DNA of 64,000 nt from Bacteroidetes bacterium GWF2_43_63 (GCA_001769275.1 MEOQ01000045.1:1-64000), one strand, 5' to 3'; positions 52,689 to 62,007 are shown, counted from the stretch's first letter. Notes: generated by a model from the letters alone, not told the origin. A program made the numbers and translations.

Positions 52689-53459
52689 ATGGAAACACAG
52701 GTTTCAGAAAATGTTGAAATCAAAAGAAAAATCTATCGTGAGAAATCCATCTGGGTAGGCACCATGCTTGGAAGTCCTTTGGTTGGCGGGTATATGATGG
52801 CTTCAAACTTCCGTGCTTTTAATGAAAAAAGCAAAGTCGGACAGACCTGGATAATCTCAGTTCTGATAACCGTGGTGGCGTTGTATTTGGCGTCTTTGAT
52901 TCCGGATAGTTTCAGCAGGTTGGCAAATTTTCTGGTTCCTTCAATCAATGCCGGAATTGCAGCTGTGATTGCAAATAAATTGCAGGGCGACAGGATTGCA
53001 GAACATATTCGACAGGGTGGAAAAATATTTTCCGGATGGAGAGTGTTTCTGATCACTGTAATTGCGGTGGCTGCCATACTGACTGTAATTTTCGGATTTC
53101 TCTTTTTGGTAGTCGGGTCGCAGGAAATGTCCTGCAATTATTATGGCCCGGTCCAAAATGAACTTTGTTATAATGAATCGGAAGTTAGTCAGGCTGAAGT
53201 GGACCGGATGTCTCATTATTTGTACAGTACCGGTGTTTTTACTGATGACCAGATGATGTCGGTTCTTATGGAAAAATCCGGTGATACCTATTCAATTTCA
53301 ATGATGTTTAACGATGGAGTGGAAAAAGATCCTGATTTTGTGATGATGGTGGAGTATCTGCGGCAGGATCTTGAAAAAGGAATGCAGAGTCCGGTATTTG
53401 TAAACATTTGTGCTCCAGACGATGTGTCAGATGTCAGGATGTGTGTTGATGGCAAATAG
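52689..53459 (+). CDS. Hypothetical inner-membrane protein
   Basis: The first 35 residues are cytoplasmic and charged. Hydrophobic segments follow at about 55-73, 80-98 and 118-142 (VFLITVIAVAAILTVIFGFLFLVVG). The last 110 residues, presumably outside the membrane, contain three or four Cys (EMSCNYYGPVQNELCYNE, NICAPDDVSDVRMCVDG) that could form disulfides. No family is recognised. I use the ATG at 52689, because the longer frame starts at a TTG. Confidence 0.7.
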   Translation: METQVSENVEIKRKIYREKSIWVGTMLGSPLVGGYMMASNFRAFNEKSKVGQTWIISVLITVVALYLASLIPDSFSRLANFLVPSINAGIAAVIANKLQGDRIAEHIRQGGKIFSGWRVFLITVIAVAAILTVIFGFLFLVVGSQEMSCNYYGPVQNELCYNESEVSQAEVDRMSHYLYSTGVFTDDQMMSVLMEKSGDTYSISMMFNDGVEKDPDFVMMVEYLRQDLEKGMQSPVFVNICAPDDVSDVRMCVDGK

Positions 53460-53578
53460 AAGGTCTGAATGGCTTTTTCTATCTCAGTAAAGAATCATAC
53501 TCATATTATCGACAAAACAATAAATACAGTAGTCAAAATTTAATTTTCAACATTCAGAAATCCGACCGGGATATATCG

Positions 53579-53586
53579 TATTTTTG
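53579..53586 (+). promoter_or_regulatory. -7 box just before dnaB
   Basis: TATTTTTG matches TAnnTTTG and ends only four bases before the dnaB ATG. If used, it would give a nearly leaderless message. A similar layout precedes aroD. Confidence 0.5.
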
Positions 53587-53590
53587 AAAC

Positions 53591-55138
53591 ATGGAAGAGA
53601 ACAAGGATAAAAAGTATACAAAGCGTAACGTGAAACCTGCGCCAGTAAAGGCCTCTGCGTTGGATCACGGTCGCGTTCCGCCGCAGGCTGTCGATCTTGA
53701 AGAGGTTATTTTAGGCGCATTGATGCTTGAACAGAATGCATTAAATACTGTTATTGATATCATTCAACCCGACTCATTTTATAAAGAGGCTCATCGTTAT
53801 ATTTTCGAAGCCATTCAGTCTTTGTTTGCCCGCAGTTCGCCCATCGATATGCTGACCGTAATCGAAGAGCTCAAAAAACAAAGTAAACTTGAGCTGGTTG
53901 GTGGTGCTTATTATATTACCTACCTTACAAACCGGGTTGTGTCGAGTGCCAACATTGAATATCATGCTCGTATCGTTGCACAAAAATATATTCAGCGCCG
54001 CTTAATTGAAATTTCGACCGAAATCATCAATGATTCTTTTGAAGAAAGCACCGATGTTTTTGATTTGCTTGATAGTGCCGAAGATAAATTATTCAAGATA
54101 AACGAAGAAAATCTCCGTCGCAAAACAAACGGAATGGCGCAGCTGTTGCGGTCTGCCCGTGAAATGGTTGAATCGGCTTCGAAAAACGAAAACTCATTGT
54201 CTGGTGTGCCCAGTGGTTTTAAATCGCTTGACGCTGTAACAGCGGGTTGGCAGCGGTCCGATCTCATCATTCTTGCTGCCCGTCCGGGTATGGGGAAAAC
54301 AGCATTTGTACTTTCAATGGCCCGCAACATGGCCATGGTCAACGAAGTTCCGGTGGCACTTTTTTCTCTTGAAATGAGTGCCATTCAGCTTGTTATGCGA
54401 CTTATTGCATCTGAAGCCCGCATCAGCAGTGAGCGCCTGCGTACAGGAAAGCTGACAGCGCAGGAATGGAAAAGTCTGAACGACAATATGGACAATCTGT
54501 CCAAAGCCAAACTGTATCTCGATGATACACCCGCCTTGTCTGTATTTGAGCTTCGTGCAAAGGCCCGTCGTTTGAAACAGCAATACGATATTCAATGTGT
54601 GATTGTTGACTACCTGCAACTCATGACTTCTAAGGTGGATAAGAATGCTAACCGTGAGGTTGAAATTTCCACTATTTCGCGTTCACTGAAAGCTTTGGCG
54701 AAAGAACTAAGTATCCCGGTCATTTGTTTGTCTCAGCTGAGTCGTGAAGTTGAAAAACGCCCCGGCAGCAAACGTCCGCAGCTGTCCGATCTTCGTGAAT
54801 CCGGTGCCATTGAGCAGGATGCCGATATCGTCATGTTTATTTATCGTCCTGAATATTACTTTAAAGAAGATGACAAAAACACAGATATTGAAGCTATCCG
54901 GAATAAAGCTGAATTGATTATTGAAAAACACCGTAACGGTCCTCTGACAACAATCAATCTGAAATTTCTCGGCGCCTATGCGCGTTTTTATGAAGAGAAT
55001 GATGAAGATTTTTCGCAGGCTATACGAATACTTTCCGAAAGCGGGGCTTCAAATTCCGGCAGTTCATTTACCGTGCAATCAAAAATGAACAGCGATGGTC
55101 CCGGCGACGATTTTTCAATTCGTCATGGAGGTATCTGA
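53591..55138 (+). CDS. dnaB: Replicative DNA helicase DnaB
   Basis: DnaB is the hexameric helicase that unwinds DNA at the replication fork. The N-terminal DnaB domain (about 30-130) begins PPQAVDLEEVILGALMLEQNA. The RecA-like domain has Walker A ARPGMGKT (near 232-239), Walker B VIVDYLQLM and the late LSQLSREVEKR and SGAIEQDADIV motifs. At 515 residues it is normal, with no intein. The N terminus has a short Lys-rich extension and the tail is Ser/Gly-rich. Confidence 0.97.
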   Translation: MEENKDKKYTKRNVKPAPVKASALDHGRVPPQAVDLEEVILGALMLEQNALNTVIDIIQPDSFYKEAHRYIFEAIQSLFARSSPIDMLTVIEELKKQSKLELVGGAYYITYLTNRVVSSANIEYHARIVAQKYIQRRLIEISTEIINDSFEESTDVFDLLDSAEDKLFKINEENLRRKTNGMAQLLRSAREMVESASKNENSLSGVPSGFKSLDAVTAGWQRSDLIILAARPGMGKTAFVLSMARNMAMVNEVPVALFSLEMSAIQLVMRLIASEARISSERLRTGKLTAQEWKSLNDNMDNLSKAKLYLDDTPALSVFELRAKARRLKQQYDIQCVIVDYLQLMTSKVDKNANREVEISTISRSLKALAKELSIPVICLSQLSREVEKRPGSKRPQLSDLRESGAIEQDADIVMFIYRPEYYFKEDDKNTDIEAIRNKAELIIEKHRNGPLTTINLKFLGAYARFYEENDEDFSQAIRILSESGASNSGSSFTVQSKMNSDGPGDDFSIRHGGI

Positions 55139-55171
55139 TTTTCGCATGATATTTGACAAGCGCCCGAAATT

Positions 55172-56437
55172 ATGAAAGTTCGCATTTTTCTGATATTGAT
55201 TTTTTTTGCCGTGTTGCCGCTTAGTTTGCAGGCAACTTATCTGTTGATTCCAATGGACAATTCGCAAAAAAATCATTTGAAAGCCTATGGAATAACTTTC
55301 TGGATTCTGACTAATAATGAGGAGGCCGAGTGGTTACTCAACTACAGAGGTGGAAGTTTTTTATGTTCGTTCTCAAAAACCATTCAGGAAGAATGTAATA
55401 TTCGCGGGGTTTCGGTTGAAGTGATTTCTGATGCACAGGCAGCTTCCATCCGCTCCGAAATTGCCGATCCGTCCGTCAACATGGATGTCATTAAACTTTC
55501 GAAAGCGCCAAAAGTTGCTGTTTACGCGCCAAAAACGAACCTTCCATGGGATGACGCTGTGACACTCGTGCTCACGTATGCCGAAATTCCCTATGAGCAG
55601 ATTTATGACGAAGAAGTGCTGCGTGGCGATCTGCCCAAATACGACTGGTTGCATCTTCATCACGAAGATTTCACCGGACAGTATGGAAAATTCTGGGCGA
55701 ACTATCAGAATACAGATTGGTATCAGCACGATGTGGCTGAATCGGAAAAAGCGGCCAAATCGCTTGGGTTTTCAAAGGTCTCGCAAATGAAACTGAGTGT
55801 CGCAAAAAAAATCCGTGATTTTGTAGCGGGTGGCGGTTATCTTTTTTCAATGTGCAGTGCACCCGACAGCTATGATATTGCATTAGCTGCTGAAGGTGTC
55901 GATATCTGTGCTTCGCAGTTCGATGGTGATCCGATGGATCCGCAGGCGCAGAGCAAACTTGATTATTCCAAAACTTTTGCATTTGAGAATTTTAAAATCA
56001 GCACCAATCCCTACGAATACGAAGTTTCTAACATAGATGTGTCTCTTACACGCCGCGCTATGAGCCCGAAAGATGATTATTTCGCACTCTTTGAGTTTTC
56101 GGCAAAATGGGACCCAGTGCCAACAATGCTTTGTCAGGATCATGAAAAAATCATTAAGGGTTTTATGGGTCAGACAACTGCTTTTAATTCTGCGACCCTG
56201 AAATCGTCGGTGCTTGTAATGGGCGAATTTAAATCCATCAAAGAAGCCCGATACATTCATGGAGAATATGGCAAGGGAACATGGACTTTTTTGGCCGGTC
56301 ATGATCCGGAAGATTATCAGCATTTTGTGTATGATCCACCGACGGAACTGGACCTGTTTCCAAACTCTCCGGGATACCGGCTTATTTTGAACAATGTTTT
56401 ATTTCCTGCAGCAAAAAAGAAACTGCAGAAAACGTAG
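55172..56437 (+). CDS. Exported protein of the family often labelled asparagine synthetase B
   Basis: A signal peptide (ILIFFAVLPLSLQA) leads a 400-residue body. The N-terminal part (TYLLIPMDNSQKNHLKAYGITFW) and the KVAVYAPKTNLPWDDAVTLVL region resemble Bacteroidetes proteins that databases often call asparagine synthetase B. No glutaminase Cys at position 2 or ATP-pyrophosphatase motif is visible, so that label is almost certainly wrong. The middle has the flavour of a glutamine-amidotransferase-like alpha/beta domain (VAGGGYLFSMCSAPDS). The function is unknown, in the cell envelope. It lies 33 bp after dnaB. Confidence 0.65.
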   Translation: MKVRIFLILIFFAVLPLSLQATYLLIPMDNSQKNHLKAYGITFWILTNNEEAEWLLNYRGGSFLCSFSKTIQEECNIRGVSVEVISDAQAASIRSEIADPSVNMDVIKLSKAPKVAVYAPKTNLPWDDAVTLVLTYAEIPYEQIYDEEVLRGDLPKYDWLHLHHEDFTGQYGKFWANYQNTDWYQHDVAESEKAAKSLGFSKVSQMKLSVAKKIRDFVAGGGYLFSMCSAPDSYDIALAAEGVDICASQFDGDPMDPQAQSKLDYSKTFAFENFKISTNPYEYEVSNIDVSLTRRAMSPKDDYFALFEFSAKWDPVPTMLCQDHEKIIKGFMGQTTAFNSATLKSSVLVMGEFKSIKEARYIHGEYGKGTWTFLAGHDPEDYQHFVYDPPTELDLFPNSPGYRLILNNVLFPAAKKKLQKT

Positions 56438-56536
56438 TATATATAACGGCTTCAAGTCATTCGTGGAAAACGGTTTTCTCAGTGCACTTCAATCCCATTA
56501 ATAATTCTTTTCTTTGTTTTGAAATTCGGAAATCAG

Positions 56537-58366
56537 ATGGCTTTTTATTCACTCAGCGAAATAGTTGAATTGCTACGCAAACGCGGTCTGGTTGCGGAAA
56601 TCCGAACGGAGGTCAATACTGAACTTGAAGCATCCGAAATAGCAGATCGTTTTGCAAGTGATGAAAATCGCAGCAGGCCTTTGTTGTTCACTCAAAACGG
56701 AACAGATTTTCCGCTGCTGATGAATTTGTTTGCGAATAAAAAAATTACTGACGAATTACTGAATCTGAATGGCGCAGAAGGATATTTTTCGCGTGTGCAG
56801 AATCTGCTCTCGATGATGGACTCAAAGCCGCGCCTGTCGCGCAAAAGCATTGGGTCGCTGATGAGTCTTCGAAAAACATCACCAAAGAAATTGCATCGCC
56901 GCGGCAAGTGCATGAAGGTTGTTCAGAAAGAGCCCGATCTGAATTTGCTTCCAATTATCAAGTGCTGGCCGCATGATGGCGGGCGTTTTCTGACGCTCCC
57001 TTTGGTTCATACGATTGATCCGGACACCGGACAACAGAACACCGGAATGTACCGAATGCAGGTTTTCGACGGACAGTCAACAGGCATGCACTGGCACCGG
57101 CACAAAGGGGGTGCAGCGCATTTCGAAGCCTGGAAGAAAAAAGGAAAACGCATGCCGGTAACGGTGACCCTGGGCGGAGATCCGGTGCTGACCTATGTTT
57201 CAACGGCACCACTGCCCGAAGGAATAAGCGAATACATGCTCGCCGGTTTTCTCAAAAACGAACGCGCACGTTTAGTAAAAAGTCACAACAGCAATATCTG
57301 GATTCCTGAATGCAGCGATTTTGTAATCGAAGGATATATCGATCCTGCCGAGCCATTGCGCACCGAAGGCCCATTTGGTGATCATACAGGGTTTTATTCT
57401 TTGCCTGATGAATATCCGGTATTTCACATCACGCGCATTTCGCACCGCAAAAAAGCGGTTTATCCGGCAACATTGGTTGGCGTTCCTCCAAAAGAAGATC
57501 AATTTCTTGGACATGCAACTTCGCAGATTTTCTTTCCATTGATTCAGAAAATATTTGTACCCGAAATTCTTGATATGTATTTGCCGGCTGCAGGCGGATT
57601 TCATAATCTCGCGCTGGTGAAAATCAAAAAGAGTTTTCCCGGTCAGGCTGTGAAAGTGATGCATGCTTTATGGGGGGCCGGGCAGATGATGTTCACTAAA
57701 GTAATTATGGTTTTCAGCGAAGATGTGGATATCCGTAATCCGCGTGCAGTGCTCGATGCAATAGATGCCAATTTCAGTCCGGTGCATGATCTTCATTTAT
57801 CTGCCGGCCCGTACGATGTGCTCGATCATGCAGCTCAATCATTCTCGCATGGCGGAAAGGCGGGATTCGATTGTACTTTGAAAACGGAAGAAAGAAAATC
57901 GAAATCAGCGAAAGAAACAGATGAAATCAACGAATCAATGCTGGTTTTCGGAAAGTCGGTACATGTAATATTTTCTGATCATGCAGTGGCCGAAAGTGGA
58001 AACTTGTTTCTGAACATGTCTGCCGGAGCTGATTCTGTAAAAAAAGGAATTTATATCATTACGGATACCCGCATGAAAGAAGCTTCGGATGATATTCTTC
58101 TGTGGTACGTTCTTGCAGCCATTGATCCAGCCAGAGATTTTTCACTGATTCGAAGTCTCCCGACAGAAGGTGTGTTGGTCATCAATGCCTGTGTGTATGG
58201 AAAACGCGCAGTGCCCGGCGGACGCTGGCCTGCAGCCACAATAATGAGTGACGAAATCATTCAGCTGGCCGATGAAAAATGGAATGACTATGAAATTGGC
58301 CCGCTCATCGAAAGCCCTTCAAAAAGACTGAGATTTCTGAAAAGCGATTCATATTTGAACCGGTGA
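56537..58366 (+). CDS. UbiD-family decarboxylase
   Basis: UbiD enzymes use prenylated FMN to decarboxylate aromatic or unsaturated acids. In bacteria such as this one the usual substrate is a menaquinone or ubiquinone precursor. The protein begins AFYSLSEIVELLRKRG. The middle has TGMYRMQVFDGQSTGMHWHRHKGGAAH and the catalytic-region EGPFGDHTGFYS, with the metal/prFMN-binding Glu and His residues present. At 609 residues it is a typical long bacterial form. I use the ATG at 56537; the frame can be read from a TTG 18 bp earlier. No ubiX gene is next to it in the window. Confidence 0.88.
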   Translation: MAFYSLSEIVELLRKRGLVAEIRTEVNTELEASEIADRFASDENRSRPLLFTQNGTDFPLLMNLFANKKITDELLNLNGAEGYFSRVQNLLSMMDSKPRLSRKSIGSLMSLRKTSPKKLHRRGKCMKVVQKEPDLNLLPIIKCWPHDGGRFLTLPLVHTIDPDTGQQNTGMYRMQVFDGQSTGMHWHRHKGGAAHFEAWKKKGKRMPVTVTLGGDPVLTYVSTAPLPEGISEYMLAGFLKNERARLVKSHNSNIWIPECSDFVIEGYIDPAEPLRTEGPFGDHTGFYSLPDEYPVFHITRISHRKKAVYPATLVGVPPKEDQFLGHATSQIFFPLIQKIFVPEILDMYLPAAGGFHNLALVKIKKSFPGQAVKVMHALWGAGQMMFTKVIMVFSEDVDIRNPRAVLDAIDANFSPVHDLHLSAGPYDVLDHAAQSFSHGGKAGFDCTLKTEERKSKSAKETDEINESMLVFGKSVHVIFSDHAVAESGNLFLNMSAGADSVKKGIYIITDTRMKEASDDILLWYVLAAIDPARDFSLIRSLPTEGVLVINACVYGKRAVPGGRWPAATIMSDEIIQLADEKWNDYEIGPLIESPSKRLRFLKSDSYLNR

Positions 58367-58384
58367 TTTGTATTTTGAAGATAT

Positions 58385-58414
58385 AAAAAAAGCGCCGTAC
58401 TTCCGCACAGCGCC
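58385..58414 (-). terminator. Terminator of the threonine dehydrogenase gene
   Basis: On the minus strand a 9-bp stem (GCGCTGTGC with GTACGGCGC, two G-U pairs) encloses GGAA and is followed by seven T. It lies 58 bp beyond the minus-strand gene stop and would also receive the end of the convergent UbiD transcript. Confidence 0.8.
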
Positions 58415-58445
58415 TTCAAAATTTTAAAATCAAAGATTTCAGTTG

Positions 58446-58471
58446 AAATCTAAAATCGAATATCTAAAATC
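58446..58471. repeat. Dispersed ATCTAAAATC-type repeat, copy 2
   Basis: AAATCTAAAATCGAATATCT followed by AAAATC abuts the stop codon of the minus-strand gene. A near-identical copy in inverted orientation is at 39207-39227. Confidence 0.45.
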
Positions 58472-59431
58472 TTATATCAATCCCTGTTCGTGTTTGATCT
58501 TGATATTTTTGAGCATATCCTGGGTCATAGCATCGAGGTCGAACGACGGTTTCCATCCCCATTCCAGACGTGCGGCGCTGTCATCGATGCTTTCGGGCCA
58601 GCTGTTGGCAATGGCCTGTCGATAATCCGGTTCGTAAGTGATTGAAAAATCGGGTTGATATTTTTTAATGCTTTCTGCCAATTCTGCGGCCGAAAAACTC
58701 ATTGCGCCAACATTGAAGTTTGAATGATGTTTCAATGATGTAAAATCTGCTTTCAATAAATCAATAGTAGCTTTGATACAATCGGGCATATACATCATCG
58801 GGAGTCGTGTTTCAGCGCTGACAAAGCAATTGTACTTATTGAATTTTACTGCATCGTAATAGATTGCGACTGCATAATCTGTTGTGCCGCCGCCGGGAAG
58901 TGTTTCATGGCTTATGATGCCGGGATAACGGAGTCCGCGGACATCAAGACCAAATTTCCGTACATAGTAATCGCCAAGTAATTCTCCGGCCACTTTCGTG
59001 ATTCCATACATGGTGGAGGGCTCAAGAATAGTTTCCTGCGGAGTGTTTACACGCGGCGTGGTTGGTCCGAAAGCCGCTATGGAACTTGGAACCAGAACGC
59101 GATCCATTTTCATTTCGCGCGCCACTTCAAATGTATTTATAAGTGCATTTATGTTAACATCCCAGGCCAGTGCTGGATTTTTCTCGCCATTGGCTGAGAG
59201 AATAGCTGCGAGATTGATGATGGTATCAATGCTGTATTTTTTGCTTATTTCAGCAATGGCGTTGCGGTCACGGGCATCAAGAACCACCATGGGTCCTGTC
59301 GCCAGCGGTGAATTCTCGCGGATATTGATATCTGAAGCAATTACATGTTCGTTGCCGAAATCTTTTCTAAGAGCAAGAGTGAGTTCAGAGCCAATTTGCC
59401 CGAAGGCGCCTATAACAAGAATGTTTTTCAT
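58472..59431 (-). CDS. SDR-type L-threonine 3-dehydrogenase (NAD-dependent epimerase family)
   Basis: The enzyme oxidises L-threonine to 2-amino-3-ketobutyrate with NAD. It is of the extended short-chain dehydrogenase type and not the zinc type found in E. coli. The Rossmann motif GAFGQIGSEL is at residues 8-17, the Ser of VPSSIAAFGPTTPR is near 117, and the catalytic pair is in TMYGITKVAGE (Tyr and Lys four apart, near 143-147). The family also contains sugar epimerases. The assignment rests on the divergent neighbour, the next enzyme of the pathway. The 319-residue length fits. Confidence 0.83.
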   Translation of the reverse strand: MKNILVIGAFGQIGSELTLALRKDFGNEHVIASDINIRENSPLATGPMVVLDARDRNAIAEISKKYSIDTIINLAAILSANGEKNPALAWDVNINALINTFEVAREMKMDRVLVPSSIAAFGPTTPRVNTPQETILEPSTMYGITKVAGELLGDYYVRKFGLDVRGLRYPGIISHETLPGGGTTDYAVAIYYDAVKFNKYNCFVSAETRLPMMYMPDCIKATIDLLKADFTSLKHHSNFNVGAMSFSAAELAESIKKYQPDFSITYEPDYRQAIANSWPESIDDSAARLEWGWKPSFDLDAMTQDMLKNIKIKHEQGLI

Positions 59432-59674
59432 CAGGATGCGTTTGTTTTCTTGCGCAAAATTAGATTATTTTCACAGGAAATTTAGATTATTCTGCGATAT
59501 TTTTGCAGCAATATACCTGATTGTCATCAATTGGCGCCGATATTAGTGTTGAAGCAATAGGCCAATTGTCTGTATTTGTATTTAATGTTCACGTGTTTGT
59601 TTCAAGTCCTGGAGGAAACAACTGTTAAAACTTAAAGAGTGACAGGTTCTGATATTTTCGATAGTTGGGCACTG

Positions 59675-59702
59675 ATTGATCTTAAAAAAAAGTGTAGATT
59701 TG
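59675..59702 (+). promoter_or_regulatory. Promoter of kbl
   Basis: ATTG (59675-59678) and TAGATTTG (59695-59702) fit the Bacteroidetes boxes with 16-bp spacing. The kbl ATG lies 21 bp downstream. Confidence 0.65.
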
Positions 59703-59723
59703 CCGGTATAAAATATTACAACC

Positions 59724-60971
59724 ATGCAAGGGAAAGTGAAAGAATATCTGACAAAGGAACTGGCAGCCATACGCGAAGCTGGTCTTTTTAAAAATGAACG
59801 TATCATTGAAAGCGTACAGGGTGCAGAAATCACCGTAAAGGGGAAAAGAGTTCTGAATTTCTGCGCCAACAACTATCTGGGTCTTTCATCACATCCGGAA
59901 CTGATTAAAGCTGCGCACGAAGAAATTGATCACCGCGGCTATGGACTTTCATCGGTCCGTTTCATTTGTGGAACACAGGACATTCACAAAGTTCTTGAGC
60001 AAAAAGTTTCTGACTTCCTGGGCATGGAAGACACTATCCTTTTCTCTTCTTGCTTCGATGCAAACGGTGCTGTTTTCGAACCACTTTTGGGTGAAAATGA
60101 CGCAATCATCAGCGACGCACTCAATCATGCTTCAATCATTGATGGTGTGCGTCTTTGCAAAGCTCAGCGCTGGGCGTACAAACACAGCGACATGCGTGAT
60201 ATTGAGGAAGAAGATCAGGCTACCGGAAAAATGGCCAAAGGCCTTGAGCGCTGTCTAAAAGAAGCCCGCGAAAAAGGTTGTCGCTTCATTATGATTGCTA
60301 CCGATGGCTCTTTCAGCATGGATGGCGACATTGCTGTTCTTGATAAAATTTGCGATCTGGCGGATAAATATGACGCTATGGTAATGGTCGATGACAGTCA
60401 TTCAACCGGATTCCTTGGTAAAACAGGCCGTGGAACGCACGAATACCGCGGCGTTATGGGCCGGGTGGATATTATAACCACTACATTCGGAAAAGCATTG
60501 GGTGGCGCATCAGGCGGCTGCATCAGCAGTTCAAAGGAAATCATTGACTGGATGCGCAATAAAGCCCGTCCGTATTTGTTCTCAAACACCGTTGCTCCTT
60601 CTGTAGTTGGCGCGACCATTAAAGTTATGGATATTCTGACAGCTTCAACCGAGCTGCGCGACAAACTGGAAGCCAACACCAAAATGTTCCGCTCGAAAAT
60701 GACCGAAGCTGGCTTTGATATTGTTCCGGGCGAGCATCCCATCACACCAATCATGTTCGGTAAATATCCGGATTGTTCAAAACTGGCTGTCAAATTTGCT
60801 GACCGCATGCTCGAAGAAGGCATTTATGTAATTGCTTTTTCGTTCCCGGTTGTTCCAAAAGGCAAAGACCGCATCCGCGTTCAGATTTCAGCCGGACATA
60901 GCACCGAGCAGATTGAAAAAGCCATTGCTGCTTTCACCAAGGTTGGCAAGGAACTCGGAATGCTAAAATAA
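59724..60971 (+). CDS. kbl: 2-amino-3-ketobutyrate CoA ligase (glycine C-acetyltransferase)
   Basis: This PLP enzyme splits 2-amino-3-ketobutyrate with CoA into glycine and acetyl-CoA. The alpha-oxoamine synthase family pattern is clear: NFCANNYLGLSSHPELI (about 48-64), HASIIDGVRL, DDSHSTGFLGKTGRG and the PLP lysine in TTFGKALGGASGG near residue 255. At 415 residues it is a little longer than E. coli Kbl (398). It faces away from the SDR threonine dehydrogenase, 292 bp apart, and together they make a threonine-to-glycine pathway. The codon use appears highly biased, suggesting strong expression. Confidence 0.95.
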   Translation: MQGKVKEYLTKELAAIREAGLFKNERIIESVQGAEITVKGKRVLNFCANNYLGLSSHPELIKAAHEEIDHRGYGLSSVRFICGTQDIHKVLEQKVSDFLGMEDTILFSSCFDANGAVFEPLLGENDAIISDALNHASIIDGVRLCKAQRWAYKHSDMRDIEEEDQATGKMAKGLERCLKEAREKGCRFIMIATDGSFSMDGDIAVLDKICDLADKYDAMVMVDDSHSTGFLGKTGRGTHEYRGVMGRVDIITTTFGKALGGASGGCISSSKEIIDWMRNKARPYLFSNTVAPSVVGATIKVMDILTASTELRDKLEANTKMFRSKMTEAGFDIVPGEHPITPIMFGKYPDCSKLAVKFADRMLEEGIYVIAFSFPVVPKGKDRIRVQISAGHSTEQIEKAIAAFTKVGKELGMLK

Positions 60972-61012
60972 TTGTTGCTTGGCGACATTTGTATTTATAA
61001 GTAAAGGGTAAG

Positions 61013-61036
61013 AGCCGGAGAAATCCGGCTTTTTTT
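61013..61036 (+). terminator. Rho-independent terminator of kbl
   Basis: AGCCGGA and TCCGGCT form a perfect stem around GAAA-type bases, followed by seven T. It lies 42 bp after the kbl stop. Confidence 0.88.
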
Positions 61037-61078
61037 GTGCGCTTGAATTTTGCCACAAGGACACGAAGGCACAAAAAC

Positions 61079-61096
61079 TGAATATTGAACAAGGAA
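61079..61096. repeat. Dispersed 18-bp repeat, copy 2
   Basis: TGAATATTGAACAAGGAA is identical to 14192-14209. The surrounding 61037-61260 has no gene and reads like low-complexity repeat material (AAGTAAGAAGTAAGTTTGAA). Confidence 0.5.
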
Positions 61097-61263
61097 TAAG
61101 GAAATTTGAAGTAAGAAGTAAGTTTGAAGTAAATAGCCTTCAATATTCTCACTTCATTGTTATTTATTCAGGGTTCAAAGGACCGGGATCTCCCAGAAAA
61201 CCAACGCGCGCCCAATATAGCTGCAGTGAGAATTGCCAAGAGGACACAAAAATATCCAATGCT

Positions 61264-61295
61264 TTTGCAGTTCAAAAATAATTTATGTACTTTTG
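61264..61295 (+). promoter_or_regulatory. Promoter of the aroD-aroA pair
   Basis: TTTG (61264-61267) and TACTTTTG (61288-61295) are good -33 and -7 boxes, 20 bp apart. The -7 box ends only four bases before the aroD ATG at 61300, implying a leaderless or very short-leader transcript. Confidence 0.6.
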
Positions 61296-61299
61296 AATT

Positions 61300-62007
61300 A
61301 TGAGATTTGTTCCGGCCGATTCATATCGCAGACGCATTTGCTTATCCCTGTCGGGTAAAAGTTTTGATGAATGCCGCAGACAGCTGGGCGATGCGGTTTT
61401 TGCTGAACTTCGGCTTGACCGGATTGATATGTCTGAACTGGAAATCCGCAATCTGATTCAGGACGGATATGAATGGATTATTTCAGTCAGAGAACCCTTT
61501 TTACTTAAGAATAATTTTCGGGAATTATTCAAAGCTTCTTTGACTGGTAAAATTCGTTTTGTTGATTTTGATTTTCAGCTGATTTCTGACCCCCGCATGC
61601 AGGAGTTGCTTAAAATTGCACGTGATGCTGATTACAAAATTATGTATTCGTGGCACGACTTTGAAAAAACACCCAACCGTGAATATTTGTTGAAGAAACG
61701 CGAAGAGATTTTTGCTACAGGCCCCGATGCCATAAAAATGGTTTGCATGGCAAATACGATGGATGATGCTGCAACCATTTTATTTGCCTATCGCAATTTT
61801 AAAAATATTACAGCGTTTTGTTTAGGTGAAGAATGTAGTGAAACCCGCATTACAGCGATGAAATGGGGGCTTGGAATTTCGTATGCTCATCCGGACGATG
61901 CTGAAAGCACGGCTCCAGGCCAGTTTTCGTATTCCGACATGTTGGCTTTTGGTGAAATATTGGACAGAAAAGGAGAATTTTATGATCGAGCAGATTCAGC
62001 CATATAA
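61300..62007 (+). CDS. aroD: Type I 3-dehydroquinate dehydratase
   Basis: The enzyme removes water from 3-dehydroquinate in the shikimate pathway through a Schiff-base lysine. Recognisable segments are VFAELRLDRIDM (near 33), WIISVREP, the catalytic His in YSWHDFEKTP (about 123-132) and the Lys in PDAIKMVCMAN (near 148). The C-terminal part with GLGISYAHP and STAPGQFSY closes the barrel. At 235 residues it is normal length. The next gene, aroA, starts inside its last 26 bases, so both shikimate enzymes are coupled in translation. Confidence 0.93.
   Translation: MRFVPADSYRRRICLSLSGKSFDECRRQLGDAVFAELRLDRIDMSELEIRNLIQDGYEWIISVREPFLLKNNFRELFKASLTGKIRFVDFDFQLISDPRMQELLKIARDADYKIMYSWHDFEKTPNREYLLKKREEIFATGPDAIKMVCMANTMDDAATILFAYRNFKNITAFCLGEECSETRITAMKWGLGISYAHPDDAESTAPGQFSYSDMLAFGEILDRKGEFYDRADSAI

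Noticed and set aside
55172-56437. Asparagine synthetase B
   Set aside because: The protein is exported and lacks the N-terminal catalytic Cys and the ATP-binding motif. The common label appears to be a transferred error.
61871-61981. N-terminal extension of aroA
   Set aside because: These codons are aroD read in another frame. The AroA family begins at the ATG at 61982.
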